Origin: Pseudomonas sp. ABC1
GTDB taxonomy: Bacteria > Pseudomonadota > Gammaproteobacteria > Pseudomonadales > Pseudomonadaceae
Assembly: GCF_013395055.1 (NCBI RefSeq)
Contig: NZ_CP058349.1
Coordinates: 1,426,001 to 1,490,000 of the forward strand
Reading direction: 5' to 3'
DNA: 64,000 nucleotides
Shown: positions 36,094-45,184 of the stretch, piece by piece
Layout: each line of letters begins with the position of its first letter
Numbering within the stretch: position 1 is the stretch's first letter
Notes under the pieces: model-generated
Seen by the model: the letters and a program-made list of their open reading frames with translations, nothing else
What the model was told of the DNA's origin: nothing
Database searches by the model: none
Position numbers and translations under genes: made by a program

Positions 36094-37116
36094 ATGCCCG
36101 CCGTACACCTCATACCTGCCCTGTTGGGCCTTGCGCTGGTGACAGGCAACCTGCCAGCGGCCTTCGCCGAGGAGGAACCCGCGACCGCCGAACAGCCTGC
36201 CACACCCGCAAAAGCGGTGCCTCACCAAACGGCGGGCGAACGCAGCGAACGCGATGCGAAGACCCTGGAGCTGCAATTCCCCAAGCAGTTCAGGCAATTA
36301 CAGGCAGATAACGAAGCCTTTGCCGGCTTCTGGTTGCCAGCCAATACCGCCAAGCCCAAAGGTGTGGTGATTCTACTGCCCAGCGACGGCGAACATGCCG
36401 ACTGGCCCAACGCCGTCGCCCCCTTGCGCCAGAATCTACCGGATGCCGGCTGGCATACCCTGAGCCTGACCCTACCGGACGCACCTGACTTCGAGGCTGC
36501 CCGCACGAGTCTTCCGGCAGAGAAAGACAACAAGCAGGAAAGCCCAGCGCCTGCCGACGACGAACAAACCGGAACCGGTGACGAATCGTCACCCGCAACC
36601 AGCGAGGCCGGCTACCTGCCGGAAGAGACCGCGCCCCCCGTAAAGGAAGACGCCCCACTTCCTGACGCCTCAGTTGCCAAAGCCACGCAGACGCCAAAGG
36701 AAAGCCGCCAGGAACGTATAGATAAACGCATCGCTACTGCCATCGCGTTCGCCAAGGAACAAAAGGCCGAACACCTGGTACTGCTCGGTCATGGAACAGG
36801 CGCCTACTGGGCCGCACTGTATCTGGGCACGGCCGATACCCCAGGCGTCGATTACCTGCTGGCCATCGCCACCCGGCAACCCGTCGATGCCGATGCCGAG
36901 GTTTCCATCCCGGCACTGCAACTGCCCACCGCGGACATCTATTACAAGGACGACGCCATCGCCAGCCAGGCCGCCGTCGCCCGCCGCAACGAAAGCCGCC
37001 GCCTGGATCATGCGAACTACACCCAGATCGCCCTGATGCAACTGACAGCGGATCCGGACGCCGCCCAGGAGCGCCTCTACCGGCGAGTACGCGGCTGGCT
37101 GGAAAAACAGCCGTAA
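36094..37116 (+). CDS. DUF3530 family secreted alpha/beta-hydrolase-like protein
   Basis: A 340-residue exported protein. Signal peptide MPAVHLIPALLGLALVTGNL with cleavage near AFA/EEE. The body has an alpha/beta-hydrolase-like core (KPKGVVILLPSDGEHADWP; LVLLGHGTGAYWAALYL; a late acidic/His segment), interrupted by an acidic, Pro/Ala/Glu-rich linker (about residues 145-210) of low complexity. The nucleophile-elbow position reads GHGTG, with Thr where hydrolases have Ser, so catalysis is doubtful. The frame opens 74 codons earlier; ATG 36094 gives the signal peptide. Function unknown. Divergent from agtS. Confidence 0.78.
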   Translation: MPAVHLIPALLGLALVTGNLPAAFAEEEPATAEQPATPAKAVPHQTAGERSERDAKTLELQFPKQFRQLQADNEAFAGFWLPANTAKPKGVVILLPSDGEHADWPNAVAPLRQNLPDAGWHTLSLTLPDAPDFEAARTSLPAEKDNKQESPAPADDEQTGTGDESSPATSEAGYLPEETAPPVKEDAPLPDASVAKATQTPKESRQERIDKRIATAIAFAKEQKAEHLVLLGHGTGAYWAALYLGTADTPGVDYLLAIATRQPVDADAEVSIPALQLPTADIYYKDDAIASQAAVARRNESRRLDHANYTQIALMQLTADPDAAQERLYRRVRGWLEKQP

Positions 37117-37164
37117 GAACGGGACACCTCTATATAAAAGCGGGTCAACCCGCACCATGCGACG

Positions 37165-37926
37165 CTAACGAACGCCCTTGCGCTCGCGGATCAGCGCATA
37201 GGCGTTGTGCAGCTCGCGGGTTCGCTCCGTCGCTTCGCGCACCTGCTCGGGTGTCGCCCCGGAGCCTTCCAGCTTGTCCGGATGGCTCTTGCTGAGCAGG
37301 CGCCGATAAGCGCGCTTGACCTCTTGCATATCGCTCGAAGCGCTGACGCCCAGCAGGCGCAAGGCCTGCTCGTAGGCACCGGCACGGATGGATGGAGAGG
37401 CCTTCTGTCGCTGCTGGTCCAGCGCAGCCACTGCATCGCTGTCCCACCCCATCCAGCCCCCCCAGAGCAGGACCGACTCATGCTCCCGGACACCTACGCT
37501 GCCTTCGGCGCGTGCCATGCGCCAGCAGGCCTGCAGGATCGATTGCGCTTCGCTGCGGCGTTTGCTCAACGGACGCAGCAAGGCACGCAGGCCATCGCCG
37601 CTGTCCCGTCCCTGCTGGAAAGCCTCGATGGCTTGCCGTTGCCCGGCGGCGTCCAGCTTCAATCGCTGCATTTCCCGACGAGCGGCCTGGATATGCGACT
37701 CACGCACCCGCCCGCCGCTCTTGGCCAGGCGCCCCAGCAGAAAGAACAACAATTGCTCATCGCTCAGCGGCGGTCGCGCCCCGAGCCGCTCGCGCAAGCC
37801 CTGCCAGGAGTCGATACGCAGGTGCCGGTCCAGCGCCTGCCCCAGCAGGGCACCGAGAATCGCACCGGGAATGCTGGCCAGAAAGGCACCCGCCAACGCT
37901 CCCAGGTAGGTGATGGGCCAGAACAT
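37165..37926 (-). CDS. DjlA-like membrane-anchored J-domain co-chaperone
   Basis: A 253-residue protein with a Gly-rich N-terminal hydrophobic segment (about residues 4-30), a TerB-like helical middle (about 55-170) and a C-terminal J domain (about 185-250) with the HPD motif in KSHPDKLEG. This is the DjlA layout: an inner-membrane anchored DnaK co-chaperone. It sits directly downstream of murU with no gap between its start and the murU stop. Confidence 0.88.
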   Translation of the reverse strand: MFWPITYLGALAGAFLASIPGAILGALLGQALDRHLRIDSWQGLRERLGARPPLSDEQLLFFLLGRLAKSGGRVRESHIQAARREMQRLKLDAAGQRQAIEAFQQGRDSGDGLRALLRPLSKRRSEAQSILQACWRMARAEGSVGVREHESVLLWGGWMGWDSDAVAALDQQRQKASPSIRAGAYEQALRLLGVSASSDMQEVKRAYRRLLSKSHPDKLEGSGATPEQVREATERTRELHNAYALIRERKGVR

Positions 37927-38598
37927 TCAGCGGCGCTCCTGCACAATGCGCTCAACAGCCTGCAAACGCTCGTGGGTGCCCACGTCCACCCAGGTGCCGA
38001 CGAGCCGCTCTCCCGAGACACGACCGGCGGACATCGCCTGGCGCAGCAGCGGCGCCAGCTTGAAGGCACCTTCCGGCGTGCCATGGAACAGCTCCGGACG
38101 CAGCACGGAGATGCCGCTGAAGGTCAGTCGCTCACCCGCTGCAGCGGAGTCCGTGACCCGATCCTCATGCAGTGCGAAATCCCCAGCGCCGTTATGTTCC
38201 GGGTTGTCCACCAGTACCAGATGCGCCAGGTCGGCGATTGGCCTACGCAATCCGGCGAACGGGAAATCGGTCCAGATATCGCCATTGACCAGCAGGAAAG
38301 GCTCGTCACCCAGCAACGGCAGGGCACGGCGGACACCGCCACCGGTTTCCAGCGGTTCGCCCTCCGGCGAGTAGCGAATCTCGACGCCCCAGCGGCTGCC
38401 ATCACCCAGGTACGCCTCGATCTGCTCGCCCAGCCAGGCATGGTTGATCACCAGTTGGTGAAAGCCGGCCTCGGCCAGCGCACGCACGTGGTACTCGATC
38501 AACGGTATGCCCGCCACGGGCACCAGTGGCTTGGGCGTGTGCAGAGTCAGCGGACGCAGCCGCTCGCCCTTGCCCGCCGCCAGGATCATCGCCTTCAT
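37927..38598 (-). CDS. murU: N-acetylmuramate alpha-1-phosphate uridylyltransferase MurU
   Basis: A 223-residue nucleotidyltransferase with the signature MKAMILAAGKGERLRPLT and PKPLVPVAG. In Pseudomonas it converts MurNAc-1-P to UDP-MurNAc in the recycling route that bypasses de novo synthesis and gives intrinsic fosfomycin tolerance. Later motifs LVNGDIWTDF (metal-binding Asp) and GTWVDVGTHERL fit. It overlaps amgK by 4 bases, the enzyme that supplies its substrate. Confidence 0.94.
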   Translation of the reverse strand: MKAMILAAGKGERLRPLTLHTPKPLVPVAGIPLIEYHVRALAEAGFHQLVINHAWLGEQIEAYLGDGSRWGVEIRYSPEGEPLETGGGVRRALPLLGDEPFLLVNGDIWTDFPFAGLRRPIADLAHLVLVDNPEHNGAGDFALHEDRVTDSAAAGERLTFSGISVLRPELFHGTPEGAFKLAPLLRQAMSAGRVSGERLVGTWVDVGTHERLQAVERIVQERR

Positions 38599-39614
38599 GG
38601 AGACACCGGTTCAGCGCTGGACGCCGCCAGCTCATCCAGCAGCATACCCAGTTCATGCAATTCGGGGCGGCGCTCCAGCACGGTGCGGATATAGGCGAAG
38701 AAGCGCGGCACGTCCGCCAGGTAACGCGGCTTGCCGTCACGGTGACAGATGCGCGAGAAGATACCGATCACCTTGAGGTGGCGCTGCACCCCCATCAGTT
38801 CGCTGGCGCGGCGGAAGTCCTGCCAGTCGTCCTGCACAGGAACGCCGCGCTCGCGGGCGCGCTGCCAATAGAGGGCCTGCCATGCCTCGACGCGCGCCTC
38901 GGGCCAACTGACGAAGGCGTCCTTGAACAGCGAGGTGATGTCATAGGTCACCGGGCCGATGACCGCATCCTGGAAGTCCAGCACGCCTGGGTTCGGCTCG
39001 CTCAGCATCAGGTTGCGGGGCATATAGTCGCGGTGCACCAGCACCTGCGGTTGCGCCAGGGCCGAGTCGATCAGCAACCGGCTGATCCGCGCCCAGGCCT
39101 CGCGCTGCGCGGTGGTCAGCTCCAGGCCCAGGTGACGCTGCACGTACCACTCGGGGAACAGCTCCAGCTCGCGCCGCAGCAGTGCTTCGTCATAACGTGG
39201 CAGGGTCTCGTCCAGCGGATGAGCCTGCAAGGCCAACAGGGCATCGATGGCGACGTCGAACAGCTCATCGGCATTCTGCGCGTCGATCACCTCGAGAAAG
39301 GTCTGGCGCCCCAGGTCATCCAGCAGCAGGAAACCCTTTTGCAGGTCCTGCGCCAGCACCCGAGGCACATGCACACCCGCCTCGGCCAGCAGCGCGGCCA
39401 TCCTGACGAACGGGCGGCAATCCTCCTGCGGGGGCGGCGCGTCCATGAGGATCAGGCTGCGGCCCTGCCCTTCCTCCCAACGAAAATACCGGCGAAAGCT
39501 GGCATCGCTGCTCGCCGAGGTCAGCCTGCCTTGCGGACTGTCCGCATACAGGTCCGGAAGCTGGCGTTCGAACCAGGCGGTCAGTTCCTGCAAGCGGTGA
39601 TCATGTTGCGACAT
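38595..39614 (-). CDS. amgK: N-acetylmuramate/N-acetylglucosamine anomeric kinase AmgK
   Basis: A 339-residue aminoglycoside-phosphotransferase-fold kinase that phosphorylates MurNAc (and GlcNAc) at C1 in cell-wall recycling. Catalytic loop VHRDYMPRNLML and metal-binding GVLDFQDAV (about residues 190-220) are evident. Coupled to murU by overlap; divergent from lptD, the standard Pseudomonas arrangement. Confidence 0.93.
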   Translation of the reverse strand: MSQHDHRLQELTAWFERQLPDLYADSPQGRLTSASSDASFRRYFRWEEGQGRSLILMDAPPPQEDCRPFVRMAALLAEAGVHVPRVLAQDLQKGFLLLDDLGRQTFLEVIDAQNADELFDVAIDALLALQAHPLDETLPRYDEALLRRELELFPEWYVQRHLGLELTTAQREAWARISRLLIDSALAQPQVLVHRDYMPRNLMLSEPNPGVLDFQDAVIGPVTYDITSLFKDAFVSWPEARVEAWQALYWQRARERGVPVQDDWQDFRRASELMGVQRHLKVIGIFSRICHRDGKPRYLADVPRFFAYIRTVLERRPELHELGMLLDELAASSAEPVSP

Positions 39615-39744
39615 ATCTGGAGCTCTCCACGGCGCTAGCCGATAGGCGGGTCATGCATTATTATCGCGAATCTTTCTCCGCCCATCGAGAGGCGTGCGGC
39701 CTTACCGCTCCATGGCTCGCCGCAAGCCCGGACCCTAGAAGAAG

Positions 39745-42528
39745 ATGGCAGTCAAATATCCCGCGTTTCACAAGAAATTTCCCCTGCTGGTAACCGGTGG
39801 CCTGCTGGCAATGCAGCCATTCGCCGCGTCCGTCTCTTCGGCTGCGGAGCAGTTCGCCTGCCAGCCCGGGACATCGGGCGGCTGGAGCTGTGCACCGCAG
39901 AGTGCCGGCAGCGACGTGCCTCCCCGGCCGAGCAGTAACGCAGCCAGCGCTGGCGCGACCAGCAAGCCGGGCGAAAGCCGGGCCGCCAAGGCAGAAAAGC
40001 CGGCCGAGCAGCCTCATCTGGTCACACAGAGCAAAGGCCGCGCACTGCTTTCGCGCAGCAGCGACTACAGCCACCTCGACTGGGTACCACGCGAGAAGCT
40101 GACCGCCGCGCAACTGGCCGAGACCGGCCCTTACTGCCATGGCGCCTACATCGAGCCCAGGCGTCCGGGCCAGCGCGACGACACGCCGAAAAGCGAGGCG
40201 CCGACCTATGTATCGGCCAAGGCCACGCGCTACGAACAAGAGCAGGAAATCGCCACCCTCGCCGGGGATGTCGTCCTGCGCCAGGGCAGTATGCAGGCCG
40301 AGTCCAACGAAGCCAGCCTCTACCAACTGGAGAACCGCGGCGAGCTGTCCGGCAACGTGCGTATCCGTGACAATGGCGCCCTGCTGGTAGGCGATCGCGC
40401 CGAAATCTACCTCGACAGCGGTGAAGCCAAGGTCGAGAACGCCGAATACGTGATGCACGAGAGCCACTCCCGTGGCAGCGCGCAGTACGCCAAGCGTGAG
40501 GAAACCTCGATCATCCGTCTCAAGGACGGCACCTACACACGCTGTGAGCCGGCGAACAATGCCTGGCACCTGAAAGGCAACAACGTCACCCTCGACCCGA
40601 CGACGGGCTTCGGCTCCGCCACCAACGTCACCCTGCGGGTCAAGGATTTCCCGGTGTTCTACACACCTTATATCCACTTCCCAATCGATGACCGTCGTCA
40701 GTCCGGCTTCCTGATGCCAAGCATCGGCAGCTCCAGCGATACCGGTCTGTCGCTGGTGACGCCGTACTATTTCAACCTGGCGCCCAACTTCGACGCCACG
40801 CTCTACCCGCACCTGATGACCAAGCGCGGCCTGCTAATGGAAGGCGAATTCCGCTACCTGACGCGCAGCAGCGAAGGGCAGATCGGCGGCGCCTACCTGG
40901 ATGACCAGGAAGACGAGCGCAAACTGCAGTCGGAGTACGAAGACCAGCGCTGGATGTACAACATCCAGAACAAGACCGGCCTGGACTCACGCTGGCTGGC
41001 GGAACTCGACTACACCGACATCAGCGACCCCTATTACTTCCAGGACCTCGACAGCCAACTGGGCTTCGAGCAGCCGGACTTCCTCAACCAGCGCGGCAGC
41101 CTGTCCTACCGTGGCGACAGCTTCACCGCACGGTTGAACCTGCATGCCTACGAACGCGCCACCGTGACGGACATCACACCTTACGAGCGCCTGCCACAAG
41201 TCACCCTGAATGGCGCGCTGCCATTCCAGCCGGGCGGACTGCGTTTCGGCTATGACACCGAGTTCGTCAGCTTCAAGCGCAGCCTGAAGAACGGCTACTT
41301 CACCGACAAGGACGGTAATACCGGCTTGCCGGAACACCTCTGGTACGACGCCCGCCTGCGCGGCCTGACCCGCGCCGAAGGTGACCGTGTACACCTGGAG
41401 CCGAGCGTCAGCCTGCCGCTGAACTGGAGCTGGGGCTTCCTGACACCCAAGATCAAGTACGCCTATACCCAGTACGACCTGAGCCTGGACGGAATCGGCA
41501 AGTCCACCCTGGCTGCGGGAACCTCGTTCGACAGCAATCAGGATCGCAGCATACCGATCTTCAGTGTCGACAGCGGCCTGTACTTCGACCGCGACAGCAC
41601 ATGGTTTGGCAATGAATACCGACAGTCGCTGGAACCACGCCTGTTCTACCTCTACGTACCGGAAAAGGACCAGGACGATATCCCGGTCTTCGATACTGGC
41701 GAGGCAGGGTTCAGCTACTCGTCCCTGTGGCGCGACAACCGCTTCTCCGGGCGCGACCGTATCGGCGATGCCAACCAGCTGTCCCTGGGCATCACCAACC
41801 GCTGGGTCGAGCCGAACGGCTTCGAGCGCCAGCGCCTGAGCATCGGCCAGGCGTTCTACTTCCAAGACCGCAAGGTACAGTTGCCAGGGGTCGATTACCG
41901 CACGCGTTCAGCCGCGCAATCCTCGGTATCACCCTACGCACTGGAGTACGAATACCGCTACAACCACGACTGGCGCTTCACCTCCAGCTTCAACTGGGAC
42001 CCGGACAGCCACAGCACCCGTTCCGGCAGCGCCATGTTCCACTACCAGGCAGCGGACAACCCGAACAAGATCGTCAATATCGGCTATCGCTACCGCAACG
42101 ATACCCTGCGCTTCGACCGCGAGACGGGCCAGTGGACCTACGATGCGGACTACGGTACGCCGAGCAGCGCCACCTATATCAAGGACTACTACAAGATCAA
42201 CCAGCACGACTTCTCCACCGTCTGGCCCATCGTGCCGCAATGGAGCGTCATCGCCCGCTGGCAGCATGACTACAGCCGCAACCGCACCCTGGAAGCCTTC
42301 GGTGGTTTCGAGTACGACAGTTGCTGCTGGAAACTGCGCCTGATCAACCGCTACTGGATCGATTATGACGAGGTCGGACTCAACCCTCGCCAGAACGACG
42401 ACCCGGACCGTGGCATCTTCCTGCAAATCGTCCTCAAGGGACTCGGCGGCATGTTCGGCAGCTCCGCCGAGACATTCCTGGACCAAGGCATTCAAGGTTA
42501 TCGTCAACGTGAAGATCAAGCTTTCTAA
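39745..42528 (+). CDS. lptD: LPS-assembly protein LptD
   Basis: A 927-residue outer-membrane protein that with the lipoprotein LptE inserts LPS into the outer leaflet. Signal peptide (about residues 1-34), an unusual Ala/Ser/Lys-rich stretch to about 95, the periplasmic OstA-type beta-jellyroll (about 155-270; ATRYEQEQEIATLAGDV) and the 26-strand barrel. The cysteines CQPG and WSC near residues 38-51 and YDSCCWKLR near the C-terminus are those used for the disulfide-bonded active form in relatives. It heads lptD-surA-pdxA. Confidence 0.96.
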   Translation: MAVKYPAFHKKFPLLVTGGLLAMQPFAASVSSAAEQFACQPGTSGGWSCAPQSAGSDVPPRPSSNAASAGATSKPGESRAAKAEKPAEQPHLVTQSKGRALLSRSSDYSHLDWVPREKLTAAQLAETGPYCHGAYIEPRRPGQRDDTPKSEAPTYVSAKATRYEQEQEIATLAGDVVLRQGSMQAESNEASLYQLENRGELSGNVRIRDNGALLVGDRAEIYLDSGEAKVENAEYVMHESHSRGSAQYAKREETSIIRLKDGTYTRCEPANNAWHLKGNNVTLDPTTGFGSATNVTLRVKDFPVFYTPYIHFPIDDRRQSGFLMPSIGSSSDTGLSLVTPYYFNLAPNFDATLYPHLMTKRGLLMEGEFRYLTRSSEGQIGGAYLDDQEDERKLQSEYEDQRWMYNIQNKTGLDSRWLAELDYTDISDPYYFQDLDSQLGFEQPDFLNQRGSLSYRGDSFTARLNLHAYERATVTDITPYERLPQVTLNGALPFQPGGLRFGYDTEFVSFKRSLKNGYFTDKDGNTGLPEHLWYDARLRGLTRAEGDRVHLEPSVSLPLNWSWGFLTPKIKYAYTQYDLSLDGIGKSTLAAGTSFDSNQDRSIPIFSVDSGLYFDRDSTWFGNEYRQSLEPRLFYLYVPEKDQDDIPVFDTGEAGFSYSSLWRDNRFSGRDRIGDANQLSLGITNRWVEPNGFERQRLSIGQAFYFQDRKVQLPGVDYRTRSAAQSSVSPYALEYEYRYNHDWRFTSSFNWDPDSHSTRSGSAMFHYQAADNPNKIVNIGYRYRNDTLRFDRETGQWTYDADYGTPSSATYIKDYYKINQHDFSTVWPIVPQWSVIARWQHDYSRNRTLEAFGGFEYDSCCWKLRLINRYWIDYDEVGLNPRQNDDPDRGIFLQIVLKGLGGMFGSSAETFLDQGIQGYRQREDQAF

Positions 42529-43816
42529 CGGCCTGCGCCCGCTGCTCCTGGGCGCCCTGCTGCTGGGTAACAGCACCCTCGCCACTTCGGTCCTGGCCGA
42601 AGTCCGTCCACTCGACCGTATCGTGGCCATCGTCGACAACGACGTGATCATGAAAAGCCAGCTGGACCAGCGCATCAACGAAGTGCTGCAGACCATCGAG
42701 AAGCGCGGCGCCGAACTGCCGCCGCAAGAGGTCATGCAGCAACAGGTGCTCGAACGCCTGATCACGGAGAACCTGCAACTGCAACTGGGCGAGCGCTCGG
42801 GCATACGCATCAGCGACGAGGAGCTGAACCAGGCCATGGGCACCATCGCCCAGCGCAACAACCTGACCCTGGAACAGTTCCAGGCCGCGCTGGCCAGCGA
42901 CGGTCTCAGCCTGGCAACCGCTCGTGAGCAGATCCGCCGGGAAATGATCATCAGCCGGGTCCGCCAGCAACGGGTCGCCGAGCGCATCCAGGTCTCCAAC
43001 CAGGAAGTGCAGAACTTCCTGGCCTCCGACCTGGGCAAGCTCCAGCTCTCCGAGGAATACCACCTGGGCAACATCCTCATTCCACTGCCGGAAGGCGCCG
43101 ACTCCCAGACCATCCAGGCAGCGGAACGCGCGGCACTGGACACCTACCAGCAACTGCAGAAAGGTGCTGACTTCTCGCAACTGGCGGTTTCCCGTTCGGC
43201 CAGCGAGAACGCGCTCGAAGGCGGTGACATGGGATGGCGCAAGGCAGCCCAGTTGCCGCCACCCTTCGACAGCCTGGTGGGCGATCTGGCCATCAACCAG
43301 GTCACCGAGCCGGTACGCACGCCTGCGGGCTTCATTCTGCTCAAGCTGCTGGACAAGCGTGGCGGCGAAAACCTGCTGCGTGACGAAGTCCATGTGCGCC
43401 ATATCCTGATCAAGCCCAGCGCCATTCGCAGCAGCGAAGAAAGCCGCCGCCTGATCGAGCGCCTGCGTCAACGCATCGAGAACGGCGAAGACTTCGGCGA
43501 ACTGGCGAAAAGCTTCTCCGAAGACCCGGGCTCGGCCCTCAACGGCGGCGACCTGAACTGGATCGACCCCAATGCACTGGTTCCCGAGTTCCGCAGTGTT
43601 ATGGCCAACAGTGCCAACGGCCAGTTGTCGGAGCCATTCGAGACAGCGTATGGCTGGCACATCCTCGAAGTACTGGGACGTCGCGCCACCGATGCCAGCG
43701 AGTCCTTCCGTGAGCAGCAGGCAGTCAACCTGTTGCGCAACCGCAAGTACGACGAAGAACTGCAGACCTGGCTGCGCCAGATCCGCGACGAAGCGTACGT
43801 CGAGGTCAAGCTCTAA
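42509..43816 (+). CDS. surA: Periplasmic chaperone and peptidyl-prolyl isomerase SurA
   Basis: A 435-residue chaperone for outer-membrane proteins such as LptD. The GTG at 42509 (MKIKLSNGLRPLLLGALLLG) gives a complete signal peptide and overlaps the lptD end by 20 bases; the open frame upstream lies within lptD. An N-terminal chaperone domain (about residues 30-170) is followed by two parvulin domains (about 180-280 and 295-395; the second with HVRHILIKPS and GGDLNWIDPN). AAGG lies about 11 nt upstream of the GTG, somewhat far, fitting translational coupling. Confidence 0.94.
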   Translation: MKIKLSNGLRPLLLGALLLGNSTLATSVLAEVRPLDRIVAIVDNDVIMKSQLDQRINEVLQTIEKRGAELPPQEVMQQQVLERLITENLQLQLGERSGIRISDEELNQAMGTIAQRNNLTLEQFQAALASDGLSLATAREQIRREMIISRVRQQRVAERIQVSNQEVQNFLASDLGKLQLSEEYHLGNILIPLPEGADSQTIQAAERAALDTYQQLQKGADFSQLAVSRSASENALEGGDMGWRKAAQLPPPFDSLVGDLAINQVTEPVRTPAGFILLKLLDKRGGENLLRDEVHVRHILIKPSAIRSSEESRRLIERLRQRIENGEDFGELAKSFSEDPGSALNGGDLNWIDPNALVPEFRSVMANSANGQLSEPFETAYGWHILEVLGRRATDASESFREQQAVNLLRNRKYDEELQTWLRQIRDEAYVEVKL

Positions 43817-43824
43817 GCATGCAA

Positions 43825-43855
43825 GACAGGGTGTGCAGAATTGCACATCCCTGTC
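43825..43855 (+). other. Strong hairpin between surA and pdxA
   Basis: GACAGGGTGTGC pairs with GCACA-T-CCCTGTC (12 pairs, one bulged T, loop AGAATT). No T-run follows. It lies 8 nt after the surA stop and 62 nt before pdxA; it may stabilise the surA 3' end or attenuate. Confidence 0.6.
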
Positions 43856-43916
43856 GAGCTTCGAGTGCCGTATTTTCATCCTGACTTGTCGCGTGCCGTT
43901 CGAGGCTTGACGTCCC

Positions 43917-44927
43917 ATGCCCAATCTTTTCGCCCTGACCCCAGGGGAGCCCGCAGGTATCGGCCCCGACCTGTGCCTGCTGCTGGCTCGCGAGGCTCAA
44001 CCCCATGCATTGGTCGCCGTCGCCAGCCTGACGTTGCTGAGCGAGCGCGCTACCCATCTGGGGCTGACCATCCAACTGCTGCCAGTGACGCCCGCCAACT
44101 GGCCTGCACACCCGGCACCGGCAGGCAGCCTCTATGTATGGGATACGCCGCTGCAGGCGCCGGTACAGTGCGGTCAACTGGACAAGGCCAACGGCAGCTA
44201 TGTGCTGGAAACGCTACGCCGTGCCGGCCAGGGCTGCCTGGACGGGCACTTCGCCGGCATGATCACCGCACCGGTGCACAAGGGCGTGATCAACGAGGCG
44301 GGCATACCTTTTTCCGGACATACCGAGTTTCTGGCAGAACTGACCCACACCGAGCAAGTGGTGATGATGCTCGCCACGCGTGGCCTGCGTGTGGCACTGG
44401 TCACCACCCACCTGCCCCTGCGCGATGTCGCCGATGCCATTACCGCGCCACGGCTGAAGCGTGTCGCACGCATCCTGCACAAGGACCTCGTGGAGAAGTT
44501 CGGCATCCCACGTCCGCGCATCCTGGTCTGCGGCCTCAACCCCCACGCAGGCGAAGGTGGTCACCTTGGGCGTGAGGAAATCGACGTCATCGAACCTGCC
44601 CTGCAGGCGCTACGCGCCGAAGGCCTGGATCTCATCGGCCCTCTGCCCGCCGACACGCTGTTCACGCCAAAGCACCTGGAGCACTGCGACGCCGTGCTGG
44701 CGATGTACCACGACCAGGGGTTGCCGGTTCTGAAATACAAAGGCTTCGGCGCAGCAGTCAACGTCACCCTGGGCCTGCCCATCGTCCGCACCTCGGTCGA
44801 TCATGGCACTGCCCTCGACCTGGCAGGTACAGGACGTATCGACACGGGTAGCCTGCAAGTTGCGCTGGAAACCGCCTACCAGATGGCCGGCAGCGGGCAC
44901 GTATCGGGAGCGATTGTTCAGCCATAG
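43917..44927 (+). CDS. pdxA: 4-hydroxythreonine-4-phosphate dehydrogenase PdxA
   Basis: A 336-residue enzyme of the DXP-dependent pyridoxal phosphate pathway. It begins MPNLFALTPGEPAGIGPDL; metal ligands are the His of FSGHTEFL, of LNPHAGEGG and of MYHDQGLPVLKYKGFG, and the substrate-binding TSVDHGTALDLAGTG is complete. Third gene after surA; the repeat 44966-45055 separates it from ksgA. Confidence 0.95.
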   Translation: MPNLFALTPGEPAGIGPDLCLLLAREAQPHALVAVASLTLLSERATHLGLTIQLLPVTPANWPAHPAPAGSLYVWDTPLQAPVQCGQLDKANGSYVLETLRRAGQGCLDGHFAGMITAPVHKGVINEAGIPFSGHTEFLAELTHTEQVVMMLATRGLRVALVTTHLPLRDVADAITAPRLKRVARILHKDLVEKFGIPRPRILVCGLNPHAGEGGHLGREEIDVIEPALQALRAEGLDLIGPLPADTLFTPKHLEHCDAVLAMYHDQGLPVLKYKGFGAAVNVTLGLPIVRTSVDHGTALDLAGTGRIDTGSLQVALETAYQMAGSGHVSGAIVQP

Positions 44928-44965
44928 GTACCGGGCGGCCCTGGGTAATTGCATGATGCCTGTCT

Positions 44966-45055
44966 CCCCTCTCCCATTCATGGGAGAGGGGCCGGGGGAG
45001 AGGGCTCTTGTGCTGTACACCCTCTCCCCAGCCCTCTCCCGCAAGCGGGAGAGGG
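44966..45055. repeat. Double-hairpin intergenic repeat between pdxA and ksgA
   Basis: Two near-perfect palindromes, CCCCTCTCCCA-TTCA-TGGGAGAGGGG (44966-44991) and CCCTCTCCCGC-AA-GCGGGAGAGGG (45032-45055), whose inner flanks (GGGGGAGAGGG and CCCTCTCCCC) can also pair with each other. This CCCTCTCCC-type unit is a common intergenic repeat in pseudomonads and other proteobacteria; no coding sense. Confidence 0.8.
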
Positions 45056-45184
45056 GGCAAACCGTGAAAAGCAGTCTGCGCGCGGCATGGCCTTTCCCTG
45101 CTAAACTGCGCCCCTTCGCCCGCCCGGCCATTGCGCCTGCTTATCACTTGCAGCCTGAAGCCCAAGCTTGGAGCCGCCCTTTCC

